Origin: Balneolales bacterium
Lineage (GTDB): Bacteria > Bacteroidota > Rhodothermia > Balneolales > Natronogracilivirgulaceae
NCBI GenBank assembly: GCA_007131625.1
Contig: SLQC01000108.1
Location: forward strand, 1 to 11,578
Length of the DNA: 11,578 nt
Direction: 5' to 3'
Shown: positions 1 through 6,824 of the stretch, in pieces
Numbering within the stretch: position 1 is the stretch's first letter
How the letters are laid out: each line of letters opens with the position of its first letter
Made by a program: the position numbers and the translations under genes
The notes under the pieces: generated by a model
Told to the model about the DNA's origin: nothing
What the model saw: the letters and a program-made list of their open reading frames with translations, nothing else
Database searches by the model: none

Positions 1-61
1 AAATTACACGTACTAAATAGATTGGTTGATCAATGCGTTGTATATTGTTAATTATATTATT

Positions 62-1747
62 ATGAAAAAAAATCACATTTTGAGATGGCTTTTTCTGGCA
101 ATGGGGTTGACTACAGTCATTGGCCTCACTGGTATGAATGTATACTCTCTATACGCTTTACACGATAATACCGTCAAGAACTCAATTGAGAAACAGAAAA
201 GACAGCTCCTGGAATTCTCCAACCAGGTGAGAAGCCGTTTTCGATATCCTCTTAGTGACCTGCGAAAGATTGACATGACCAATTTACAAAAACAGCTTGA
301 CATCCCCGATCATATTCCTGAGGAATTGGCGGAAATCATCCGGAAGACCAGCGAGGACAGTCTCTTTTCCCAAATCTATCTGACACCGCCCGACTGTCGG
401 GTGTGTGATCGATACGGCGCCCCTGTTTGGGTTTACAACAAATATATCGACAGGTTTGAAGAAACCAAAAACTATAGTCCGCTTGTCAGTGACGGTCTTG
501 CAATTGCCCGAACCCGTATGGGTACTCTTGCCAACGGATACCGCTGGAATGCCCGTATCATATTTGATGCCCATAACAGCATGACCATCACACTGATCAA
601 CAGTAACAGCCAGGAAGTTGTCGCCTATCTCAATTTTCTGATTAACAGTGACTACCTGGTAGATAACTACATGAGTCCGAAACTGATCAAAACCTTCGGG
701 TCGGGGTCCGACACCGGTATTGTTGTCTGGCTTCATAACTGGACTATAAACGATGTTCTGGCCTCAACTGACGAAAGTGTCGCATACAGCTATCAGAAAG
801 TGGATTTCATACAGAACTTCCCCGATCTGCTAAACGACTGGAACCTGAAAGCCGCTTTTTCGGCTAACCCGGCAATCGCTGCCTCCCGGGCTTCACTTAC
901 GCGCAATCTCTTCGTACTTGGCGGTGCGGTGGTTCTGCTGATCGGTGCATTTATTTTCATGTTTCTGACGGCGCAGCGAGAACGATCATTGGCACAACGG
1001 CAAGCTCTGTTTCTGGCAAATGTCACACACGAACTGAAAACACCTCTTTCTGTCATCCTTGCTGCAGGTGAAAATTTGTCCGACGGACGTGTGCGCGACC
1101 GTAACCGTATTAAATCATACGGTTCTCATATTTACAAAGAATCTGAGCGGCTGCGATCCATGATTGACCGGCTGCTGGATGTCGCCCGATTTGATACCGA
1201 AACGGTTCGGATTCATCAAAAATGGATCGATGCAGCTGATTTCACACGAAACTTGCTGGATAACAAACGGAATTTTCTGGAGTCAATGGGTTTTACTGTT
1301 CATTTTGACATGGAAGCAGAGCTGCCTGAAATCCGGATCGATACAGATGACATGACTTCCATTCTTGAAAATCTGATCGAAAATGCAATCAATTACAGTC
1401 CGGATGAAAAACACCTTGCTATACGAACGTATCAAAACAATCAAAAACTGTATATTGAAATCAAAGATCATGGAATCGGCATCCCCCGAAATTCACAAAA
1501 ATATATATTCGATAAATTCTATCGCGTCGAGAATGCGCTGACCGCACAAACCAGAGGACATGGATTGGGGCTTTCCATTGTAAAAGATCTCGTATCACGA
1601 AATGGCGGAGAAATTCTTGTCGACAGCACGCCTGGAAAGGGATCGGTTTTCATTCTGGTCTTCCCGGCTCATGGGCAGCAAAAAAAATCCGTGACCGAAC
1701 ATCACGAAGAAACCAATAAATCAAAAGAAACCGAGCATGTCCTTTAA
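62..1747 (+). CDS. Membrane sensor histidine kinase (two-component system), CxxC-bearing sensor domain
   Basis: This is a 561-residue HisKA/HATPase_c sensor kinase that should autophosphorylate on histidine and pass phosphate to the regulator encoded next. Seen: a membrane segment at about residues 8-28, a roughly 250-residue extracytoplasmic region, and a second segment at about 283-303. About 18 residues later comes the H-box (FLANVTHELKTPL, His323), leaving no room for a HAMP domain. The N-box (IENAINY, Asn441), G1 (DHGIGIP), F-box (FDKFYRV) and G2 (GHGLGLSIV) are all present, so the kinase looks active. The tail after the ATPase domain is hydrophilic. The only two cysteines in the protein form CRVC (Cys112/Cys115) in the sensor region. 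I chose ATG at 62 because the preceding membrane segment then follows directly; an in-frame TTG at 26 would add 12 residues. The stop overlaps the regulator gene by 11 bases, so the pair is translationally coupled. The signal sensed is unknown. Confidence 0.93.
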   Translation: MKKNHILRWLFLAMGLTTVIGLTGMNVYSLYALHDNTVKNSIEKQKRQLLEFSNQVRSRFRYPLSDLRKIDMTNLQKQLDIPDHIPEELAEIIRKTSEDSLFSQIYLTPPDCRVCDRYGAPVWVYNKYIDRFEETKNYSPLVSDGLAIARTRMGTLANGYRWNARIIFDAHNSMTITLINSNSQEVVAYLNFLINSDYLVDNYMSPKLIKTFGSGSDTGIVVWLHNWTINDVLASTDESVAYSYQKVDFIQNFPDLLNDWNLKAAFSANPAIAASRASLTRNLFVLGGAVVLLIGAFIFMFLTAQRERSLAQRQALFLANVTHELKTPLSVILAAGENLSDGRVRDRNRIKSYGSHIYKESERLRSMIDRLLDVARFDTETVRIHQKWIDAADFTRNLLDNKRNFLESMGFTVHFDMEAELPEIRIDTDDMTSILENLIENAINYSPDEKHLAIRTYQNNQKLYIEIKDHGIGIPRNSQKYIFDKFYRVENALTAQTRGHGLGLSIVKDLVSRNGGEILVDSTPGKGSVFILVFPAHGQQKKSVTEHHEETNKSKETEHVL

Positions 1748-2447
1748 TTCTCAGAAAATATTGATCGTAGAAGATGAGCCCAGCCTCATTTTTACTCTGC
1801 GGGATACCCTTGAAAACGAGGGGTATACAGTACAGATTTCGGAAAACGGCAACCTTGCCCTTGAAAAACTAAAAGACTTTATGCCGGATATCATGATTTT
1901 GGATGTCATGCTTCCGGGTATGAACGGATTCGATGTCTGCAAAAAGATTCGTGACCAGAAGCTGACATTCCCAATCATTATTCTGACAGCTCGTGACCAG
2001 GAAATCGACAAGGTGACCGGTCTCAACATCGGTGCGGACGACTACATCACCAAACCCTTCGGGGTGAAAGAGCTACTGGCCCGTATACAGGCTCGCCTCC
2101 GTCGCACTGACGACTATAACAATGCAAAACCGGACAAACTGAATCTGGGTGACACGGAACTGGACCTTAATTCCGCTGTGGTCCGGCGATCTGACGGGGA
2201 TTTTAGCCTGACTACCCGGGAGGTGGAAGTGCTGTGGTTTCTTGCCAGGTTTGCCAATGAACCGGTATCCAGAGAAGCGCTACTGGAGAGTGTCTGGAGA
2301 TATGAGCATAGCACCAACACCCGAACTGTGGATGTTCACATCTCGAAATTGCGTTCTAAAATTGAATTACACCCGGAAGATCCCAAATATCTGGTCACCC
2401 TGCATGGTGTGGGGTATATGCTGAAAATGAAAAAGGCTGGTATGTAA
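1737..2447 (+). CDS. OmpR/PhoB-family DNA-binding response regulator
   Basis: This 236-residue regulator is the evident partner of the upstream kinase. The receiver domain (about 6-120) has the acidic pair Glu12/Asp13, the phospho-acceptor Asp56 in ILDVMLPG, Thr84 in ILTARD, Tyr103, and Lys106 in TKPFG, so all catalytic and switch residues are present. The C-terminal winged helix (about 133-233) has the family pattern LTTREVEVLWFL, a recognition region around TNTRTVDVHISKLRSKI, and the closing GVGYML wing. The start ATG lies inside the last codons of the kinase gene (11-base overlap), a typical kinase-regulator coupling. The targets cannot be read from the sequence; there is no obvious regulated gene except possibly its own operon or the neighbouring flavoprotein and amtB genes. 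Confidence 0.95.
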   Translation: MSFNSQKILIVEDEPSLIFTLRDTLENEGYTVQISENGNLALEKLKDFMPDIMILDVMLPGMNGFDVCKKIRDQKLTFPIIILTARDQEIDKVTGLNIGADDYITKPFGVKELLARIQARLRRTDDYNNAKPDKLNLGDTELDLNSAVVRRSDGDFSLTTREVEVLWFLARFANEPVSREALLESVWRYEHSTNTRTVDVHISKLRSKIELHPEDPKYLVTLHGVGYMLKMKKAGM

Positions 2448-2455
2448 AAAGCCTT
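2433..2455. terminator. Weak hairpin between convergent genes
   Basis: AAGGCT (2433-2438) can pair with AGCCTT (2450-2455) across an 11-base loop that contains the regulator's stop codon. It lies in the 20-base gap between two convergent genes, where a terminator is expected. However, no T-run follows on either strand, so termination is doubtful. Confidence 0.25.
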
Positions 2456-2467
2456 AATTGCCGCTAA

Positions 2468-3025
2468 TCAGGCCGATTCAAGTTCCTTGATCTGAGACAC
2501 GTATGATACGAAGCCCCGTATCTGACTGTCGAGCAATTCGACAATAAATTCGTCTGTTATTCCCTCCTGTTTATTAAATTTACGGGAAATACGCTGCAAA
2601 AACACCCTTTCCGGATAGATGTAAGCATTTCTGTATCCGCAGATCAACTGCATCTGCTCCACTGCCCGCAATGCACCGAATGCGCCGGATGCTTCCCCGA
2701 CGAAAGCGATCGGCATTTTTTCAAATGCCCCCGGAAATGGCAGATAATCGATAAAAAGCTTCAGAATACCTGGAAATGAACCGTTGTATTCGGGTATAAC
2801 CATGACGATGCCGTCAGCATCAATTACGTTATTCCGAAAAGCTTCAATCCGGGGAAGTGATTTGCCGTACTTTCCCCCTATCGCCTCTTCTAACGGAAAA
2901 TCCTCCAGACTGACTACGTCCGCCTGTACTCCCTGCTCCTCATATAGTGGTTTCAGGTAATGGGCAATTCTCAAAGCAACCGATCCCTTTCGATCTGTAC
3001 CGCTTATAATGGCTATTCTTTTCAT
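2468..3025 (-). CDS. NAD(P)H-dependent FMN reductase family flavoprotein
   Basis: This is a 185-residue flavodoxin-fold protein of the NADPH-dependent FMN reductase (chromate/azo/quinone reductase-like) family, a cytosolic enzyme that passes electrons from NAD(P)H to flavin or small oxidants. Seen: the N-terminal phosphate-binding loop IISGTDRKGS (residues 6-15), the family hallmark PEYNGSFPG (78-86) followed by LKLFIDYL, and a second flavin loop GEASGAFGALRA (110-121). The length matches the family. I chose ATG at 3025, six codons inside the longest frame (3043), because AGGA sits four bases upstream and the protein then begins directly with the first beta strand; nothing like a ribosome site precedes 3043. 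It is transcribed alone, converging on the two-component genes and divergent from amtB. The physiological substrate is unknown. Confidence 0.88.
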   Translation of the reverse strand: MKRIAIISGTDRKGSVALRIAHYLKPLYEEQGVQADVVSLEDFPLEEAIGGKYGKSLPRIEAFRNNVIDADGIVMVIPEYNGSFPGILKLFIDYLPFPGAFEKMPIAFVGEASGAFGALRAVEQMQLICGYRNAYIYPERVFLQRISRKFNKQEGITDEFIVELLDSQIRGFVSYVSQIKELESA

Positions 3026-3176
3026 AAAATCCTGTTGTATCATCGTGTATTTCTAATACCGTTTAATCCTGAATTGTATACGATACCGACAACACGCAAT
3101 CCCATCTCCATCATTCACGCAACTGACCAAAAAAAAATTACAACGACAAAAGCGCTTTTCCAAACGATAAAACTTA

Positions 3177-3182
3177 TATAAT
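3177..3182 (+). promoter_or_regulatory. Candidate -10 element for amtB
   Basis: A perfect TATAAT hexamer lies in the AT-rich gap upstream of amtB. No good -35 is seen at 17 bases (the hexamer there reads GCTTTT). If used, it would give a leader of about 100 bases. The remainder of the 267-base gap (3026-3292) is AT-rich, with the repeat described separately and no small gene that I can support. Confidence 0.3.
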
Positions 3183-3183
3183 T

Positions 3184-3220
3184 AATCAAATATTGATTTA
3201 TTAATTATTTAATATTGATT
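3184..3220. repeat. Inverted and direct repeat upstream of amtB
   Basis: AATCAA (3184-3189) and TTGATT (3193-3198) form a perfect 6-bp inverted repeat around a 3-base centre. The half ATATTGATT (3190-3198) recurs at 3212-3220, 22 bases downstream, about two helical turns. Spacing and position in the amtB leader fit a regulator-binding site, but AT-rich DNA makes such repeats by chance fairly often. Confidence 0.35.
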
Positions 3221-3292
3221 TTATATTATTATTCCTTAGTTTTTAACCGCTAAGTGGCAAATATGCTAAATTCAACAAACAACTAACTGGTT

Positions 3293-4690
3293 ATGACTAA
3301 ACACATGACACTCAAAACTAAACGTAACAAATCAGGCTTCTTCGCTATATTTCCGGTGCTACTTCTGTTGGTACCCGGTATCGGAATGGCTTCAGGTACA
3401 GCATACGAATCCATGGAGGCATTCCAGGCATCGGCGGAATATGCGGCATTTGTCATAGACAATCTTTGGATTCTGCTTGCTGCAGCGATGGTCTTTATCA
3501 TGCATCTGGGATTCGCAACAGTGGAAAGCGGATTCACCCAGGGTAAAAATTCCATTAATGTCATTTATAAAAATGTCTTCATTCTCTGCACCGGCATTTT
3601 ATCGTATGGTATCATCGGTTTTCAGTTGATGTATCCCGGAGACTTCAACGGTATTTTGGGGCTATCCGGACTCGGAATCGGGTTCGACAGTACGGATCCT
3701 GTCGGCATGCTCACACCGGCTTATGGAGAGCAGATGACCATCTACAGTGATTTTATATTTCAGGCCATGTTCGCAGCAACTGCCGCCACTATCGTTTCCG
3801 GATGTGTGACCGGACGGGTAAAATTATCTGCTTTCATGCTCTTCGGTGCACTGTTAGTAGCATTTTGCTACCCGATTACCGGTAGCTGGGTATGGGGCGG
3901 CGGCTGGCTCGATGGCCTTGGTTTTTATGATTTTGCAGGTTCCACTTTGGTACATGGTGTCGGTGGCGCTGCCGGACTGGCTTGTGTCTTAATTCTCGGA
4001 CCCCGGATGGGCAAGTATATCAATGGAAAAATAAACTCCATACCGGGACACAGTGTCCCGTTGGCTACTGTAGGTGTTTTTCTATTGTGGTTCGGATGGT
4101 TTGGATTCAACGGTGGATCGGTCCTCAGTGCCAATCCCGCCGAAGTCTCCTATGTGTTTGTTACCACGGCCTTAGCTGCTGCATCAGGTGCGCTGTCTGC
4201 AATGCTCGCAACTCGATTGTTTTTCCATAAACTGGACGCCTCCATGGCTCTTAACGGTATTCTGGCCGGACTGGTGGGAATAACGGCCGGAGCGGATGTC
4301 ATTTCTCCAATACTGGCAGCTGTAGTCGGCGCTATCGCCGGAGTGATAGTCGTGGGCTCAATTGTGATGTTCGACAAATTGAAGATAGACGATCCAGTGG
4401 GTGCAATTTCCGTGCACGGTGTTTGTGGTATTTGGGGAACACTTGCTGTAGCACTTTTCTCTCCGGCAGCTACATTCGGTATTCAGTTGCTCGGTGTATT
4501 GGCAATTTTCGGTGTCACCTTCCTCTTCTCATTAGTTGTGTTTGGTGCTATAAACGCTGTTATGGGTGTTCGTGTCTCCGAAAATTACGAATTACTCGGA
4601 CTCGACCTCTCCGAGCATGGTGTGGGCGCCTATCCCAATTTTGAAATGATCGACGCTACCCTGAAAACTTCCCAGGCGGAAGCAACCTGA
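3293..4690 (+). CDS. amtB: Ammonium transporter AmtB
   Basis: This 465-residue Amt/MEP/Rh channel conducts ammonium/ammonia across the inner membrane. A hydrophobic N-terminus (about residues 15-34, ending GMASG) looks like the cleavable signal peptide found in many bacterial Amt proteins, followed by about eleven membrane helices. Diagnostic segments are present: GFATVESGFTQGKN (73-86), FQAMFAATAATIVSG (156-170), the Amt signature DFAGSTLVHGVGG (213-225, with the conserved Asp), and the twin pore histidines His221 and His375 (in AISVHGVCGIWG). The cytoplasmic tail with VSENYELLGLDLSEHG (428-443) matches the region that binds PII/GlnK proteins. No glnK/glnB gene is adjacent here, unlike the common amtB-glnK pairing. 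The start could be ATG 3293 or ATG 3305; neither has a clear Shine-Dalgarno. A strong terminator follows. Confidence 0.96.
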   Translation: MTKHMTLKTKRNKSGFFAIFPVLLLLVPGIGMASGTAYESMEAFQASAEYAAFVIDNLWILLAAAMVFIMHLGFATVESGFTQGKNSINVIYKNVFILCTGILSYGIIGFQLMYPGDFNGILGLSGLGIGFDSTDPVGMLTPAYGEQMTIYSDFIFQAMFAATAATIVSGCVTGRVKLSAFMLFGALLVAFCYPITGSWVWGGGWLDGLGFYDFAGSTLVHGVGGAAGLACVLILGPRMGKYINGKINSIPGHSVPLATVGVFLLWFGWFGFNGGSVLSANPAEVSYVFVTTALAAASGALSAMLATRLFFHKLDASMALNGILAGLVGITAGADVISPILAAVVGAIAGVIVVGSIVMFDKLKIDDPVGAISVHGVCGIWGTLAVALFSPAATFGIQLLGVLAIFGVTFLFSLVVFGAINAVMGVRVSENYELLGLDLSEHGVGAYPNFEMIDATLKTSQAEAT

Positions 4691-4712
4691 CCCGCTTAAT
4701 AACGCTTCATAC

Positions 4713-4748
4713 AAAGCCGTTCCGGTTGAATCCGGATCGGCTTTTTTT
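4713..4748 (+). terminator. Rho-independent terminator of amtB
   Basis: The arms at 4713-4725 (AAAGCCGTTCCGG) and 4732-4744 (CCGGATCGGCTTT) pair over 13 positions with a single mismatch, around the 6-base loop TTGAAT. A run of seven T bases (4742-4748) follows. It lies 22 bases after the amtB stop. The minus strand has only three T bases after the stem, so it works mainly for amtB and not as a bidirectional terminator for rarA. Confidence 0.92.
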
Positions 4749-4753
4749 CAACT

Positions 4754-4898
4754 ATTCACAGGATTTCAATATCATAACAGCAATTCCCTGTATTTCAACA
4801 GTTTAGCATAAATCACCCGGATTTCTACAGTTTAGCAAAAATTCTCAGGATTTCTACAGTTTAGTAACAATTCTCCGGGTTTCTACAGTTTTCTTCAC
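4754..4898. repeat. Tandem repeat array, about five 29-bp units
   Basis: Between the amtB terminator and the rarA stop, a 28-30-base unit repeats about five times. The core TTTCTACAGTTTAG occurs in the units starting near 4822 and 4851, with close variants near 4793 (one change) and 4880 (TTTCTACAGTTTTC). The leftmost unit is the most degenerate. Units run directly head to tail with no unique spacers, so this is a minisatellite-like array, not a CRISPR. It lies just 3' of both converging genes and encodes nothing evident. Confidence 0.88.
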
Positions 4899-4913
4899 AA
4901 AAGTCCTGGTGAA
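4894..4913 (-). terminator. Possible weak terminator hairpin after rarA
   Basis: Immediately after the rarA stop, on the minus strand, TTCAC (4913-4909) can pair with GTGAA (4898-4894) around a 10-base loop, followed by GAAAA and no T-run. The stem is short, so terminator activity is uncertain. Confidence 0.25.
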
Positions 4914-6281
4914 TCAATCGTCCGTCCGGTTCTCTTTTTGCTGTTTCCGAATCTGTTGCAGCCGATTCCATCGCCTGACCTCAAGTCCCTGTGAACCGGG
5001 ACGGTACCAGCGGGTATCCTTGAGACTGTCAGGCAGATACTGCTGGTCCACCCAGTGATCCCGATAGTCGTGCGGATAGCGATAGTCGTCTGAGGCATTG
5101 CCTGTTTCAAGGTAGCGGGACTTTTTGGTATTAGCCGTTTTATCTTTCAGGTGGTCTGGTACCGGTTTGGTCCCTTTCTCCTTGTGCTCCCGGGCCACGC
5201 CGAAGATAACACCGGTACTATTGCTTTTTGGAGCCAAAGCCAGATGCAGACAAGCCTGCGATAAAAAGTAAAACCCTTCCGGCATTCCGCATTTTTCAAA
5301 CGCATCATGGGCACTGTTCACAACAGAAAGTGCATGGGGATCGGCCAACCCCACATCCTCAGAAGCGAAAATCAACAGTCTCCGAAATATGAAATTCGGG
5401 TCCTCTCCGCCCTCCAGCATCGCCGTAAGCCAGTACAACGCGGCATCGGGATCAGAACCTCGCATCGACTTTATCAATGCGGAAGCAAAATGGTAATGTT
5501 CGTCACCGGTTCGGTCATAGCGAAGATACCGCTTCTGAATCGACTCCTTTGCAACATCGAGGTCCACCATTTTTATCCCTTCCTTGTTCTCCCTGGCGGT
5601 CAGCACAGCCATCTCAAGGGCATTCAAAGCATGACGGATATCACCACCCGAGTACTCCGTAAAATAATCAATCGCCCCGTCGCTCACCGTTACCTTATAA
5701 GCTCCGAGACCACGTTCGGAATCTGCCAGCGCCCGTTGCAGCAGCAGCCTGATGTCGTCGGACTCAAACGGGTAGAGTTCGAAAAGCTGACAGCGTGAGA
5801 GCAGCGGGCCAACCAACGAATAGAATGGATTCAATGTCGTTGCCCCGATCAGAGTGATGAGTCCCGATTCGATATGCAGCAGCAATGCATCCTGCTGCGC
5901 CTTGTTCCAGCGATGGATCTCATCCACAAACAGGATGGTCTTCTTGTGGTACAGTTTCAGTTGCTCCCCGGCCCTGCGAACCACTTCCCGGAACTCCTTG
6001 ACCCCATCCATCACGGCATTCAGAATCACAAATTCGGCCTCAATTTCACGGGAAATCACATGAGCGAGTGTCGTTTTTCCACTGCTTGGCGGACCGTAAA
6101 AGATCATCGAACCAATCCGGCCGCTTTCGATCATCCGCCGAAGCAATTTTCTCTCACCGATCAAATGGGTCTGGCCGACATATTCCTGAACAGACACCGG
6201 GCGCATGCGTGTTGCCAGAGGCTGTGACCGGGAAGACTGTCCGGATTCCCCCAAGGGGTTTGAGTTGTCAAACAGATCCAT
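4914..6281 (-). CDS. rarA: Replication-associated recombination protein RarA (MgsA), AAA+ ATPase
   Basis: This is a 455-residue clamp-loader-like AAA+ ATPase of the RarA/MgsA/WRNIP1 family, which acts at stalled or gapped replication forks. Seen: an N-terminal region with PLATRMRP and the conserved VGQTHL (35-40), Walker A GPPSSGKT (63-70), Walker B ILFVDEIHR (116-124), the sensor-1 region GATTLNP (146-152), an arginine-finger segment LLSRC (160-164), and sensor 2 in GGDIRHALNALE. The C-terminal tetramerisation part follows, with GGEDPNFIFRRLLIFASED and the family ending YLPDSLKDTRWYRPGSQG. The family usually has Glu in ATTENP; here it is Leu. Start: ATG 6281 with only a weak GGAA upstream. 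It is in its own transcription unit between two tandem-repeat arrays, and converges with amtB. Confidence 0.95.
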   Translation of the reverse strand: MDLFDNSNPLGESGQSSRSQPLATRMRPVSVQEYVGQTHLIGERKLLRRMIESGRIGSMIFYGPPSSGKTTLAHVISREIEAEFVILNAVMDGVKEFREVVRRAGEQLKLYHKKTILFVDEIHRWNKAQQDALLLHIESGLITLIGATTLNPFYSLVGPLLSRCQLFELYPFESDDIRLLLQRALADSERGLGAYKVTVSDGAIDYFTEYSGGDIRHALNALEMAVLTARENKEGIKMVDLDVAKESIQKRYLRYDRTGDEHYHFASALIKSMRGSDPDAALYWLTAMLEGGEDPNFIFRRLLIFASEDVGLADPHALSVVNSAHDAFEKCGMPEGFYFLSQACLHLALAPKSNSTGVIFGVAREHKEKGTKPVPDHLKDKTANTKKSRYLETGNASDDYRYPHDYRDHWVDQQYLPDSLKDTRWYRPGSQGLEVRRWNRLQQIRKQQKENRTDD

Positions 6282-6312
6282 AGCGGTTCCGACAATTAAT
6301 TTGCATACGGCA

Positions 6313-6461
6313 ACGAACTTCTAAAAATCTACAACAATCCATGGCTACCACAAAATGCTGCATCGGTCCATGAACATTCAAACATTACTTCACCGGGCCA
6401 TGACCATCCACAAAATGCTGCATCGGTCCATCAAATTCTATATACTGCTGCACCGATCCAT
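6313..6461. repeat. Tandem repeat array, five ~30-bp units, overlapping the arsR 3' end
   Basis: Read on the minus strand, units begin with ATGGA or ATGGC at 6461, 6431, 6401, 6371 and 6342 (periods 30, 30, 30, 29). The best-conserved units (6431 and 6371) share ATGGACCGATGCAGCATTTT. The unit at 6401 is diverged and the one at 6342 is the most degenerate. The first unit (6461-6432) is the coding end of the ArsR-family gene, including its TAG stop; the others lie in the 156-base gap before rarA. There are no unique spacers, so it is not a CRISPR. Confidence 0.88.
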
Positions 6462-6737
6462 GATCTCAATAATCTGGATAATCTGACGGTGTTTTAACTC
6501 ATACCGCATATTTTTTCCATCGCGATAAGAAATCAGAACCCCTTTGTTTTTCAGTATTCCCAAATGATGAGATGCAACGGCCTGCTCCACACCAAGTTTT
6601 TCGTGTATTTCAGACACTGACAGCTTTTCATGCTCTTCCAGCAATTCAATGATCGCTATTCTGAGCGGGTGTGCAATGGCTTTGAGCACCGACGCGCAGT
6701 GATCCAGTTTTTGTACCCCATTTTTTATATCCAGCAT
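6438..6737 (-). CDS. ArsR/SmtB-family transcriptional regulator with two cysteines
   Basis: This 99-residue winged-helix repressor has a helix-turn-helix at about residues 40-66 (LSVSEIHEKLGVEQAVASHH then LGILKNKG) and a wing around ISYRDGKNMRYEL. It has no CxC in the DNA-binding helix and no DxH...H metal site in the last helix, so it does not look like a classical ArsR or SmtB metal sensor. Its only cysteines are Cys14, in the first helix, and Cys96, four residues from the end. These elements are neighbours at the dimer interface in this family, so a thiol/persulfide switch is possible by analogy with SqrR/BigR, whose cysteine positions differ. It is the last gene of the sulfur cassette, 87 bases after sulP, with its own operator-like promoter. 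Start ATG 6737 has no Shine-Dalgarno. The 3' end lies in a tandem repeat. Confidence 0.92.
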   Translation of the reverse strand: MLDIKNGVQKLDHCASVLKAIAHPLRIAIIELLEEHEKLSVSEIHEKLGVEQAVASHHLGILKNKGVLISYRDGKNMRYELKHRQIIQIIEIMDRCSSI

Positions 6738-6753
6738 CGGTTTATTAATTTTG

Positions 6754-6783
6754 TATTAATGTATATACATATGATATATACAA
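6754..6783 (-). promoter_or_regulatory. arsR promoter with palindromic operator in the spacer
   Basis: On the minus strand, TTGTAT (6783-6778) and TTAATA (6759-6754) are an 18-base-spaced -35/-10 candidate. An inverted repeat TGTATAT (6760-6766) / ATATACA (6776-6782), centred near CATATG, fills the spacer. This is the geometry expected for a repressor that blocks polymerase. It resembles the site upstream of the first cassette gene. The -10 is a weak match, and the implied leader is only about 10 bases. Confidence 0.55.
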
Positions 6784-6824
6784 TATATTCATTTTCTCCA
6801 GTAAACAAAACTGGAATGATACGA

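Noticed and set aside
26..61. TTG start adding 12 residues to the sensor kinase
   Set aside because: ATG at 62 places a charged MKKN just before the first membrane segment, the usual pattern. The upstream codons are AT-rich and have no ribosome site.
3252..3266. Sigma-54-like site (TGGCAAATATGCT) upstream of amtB
   Set aside because: GG and GC are 7 bases apart, not the 10 needed for a -24/-12 promoter.
5307..6283. Several plus-strand open frames opposite rarA
   Set aside because: They lie fully within rarA on the other strand, which has complete AAA+ motifs; their translations show no domain.
4754..6461. The two repeat arrays as CRISPR arrays
   Set aside because: Units abut directly, the whole unit is repeated with gradual divergence, there are no unique spacers, and no cas genes are nearby.
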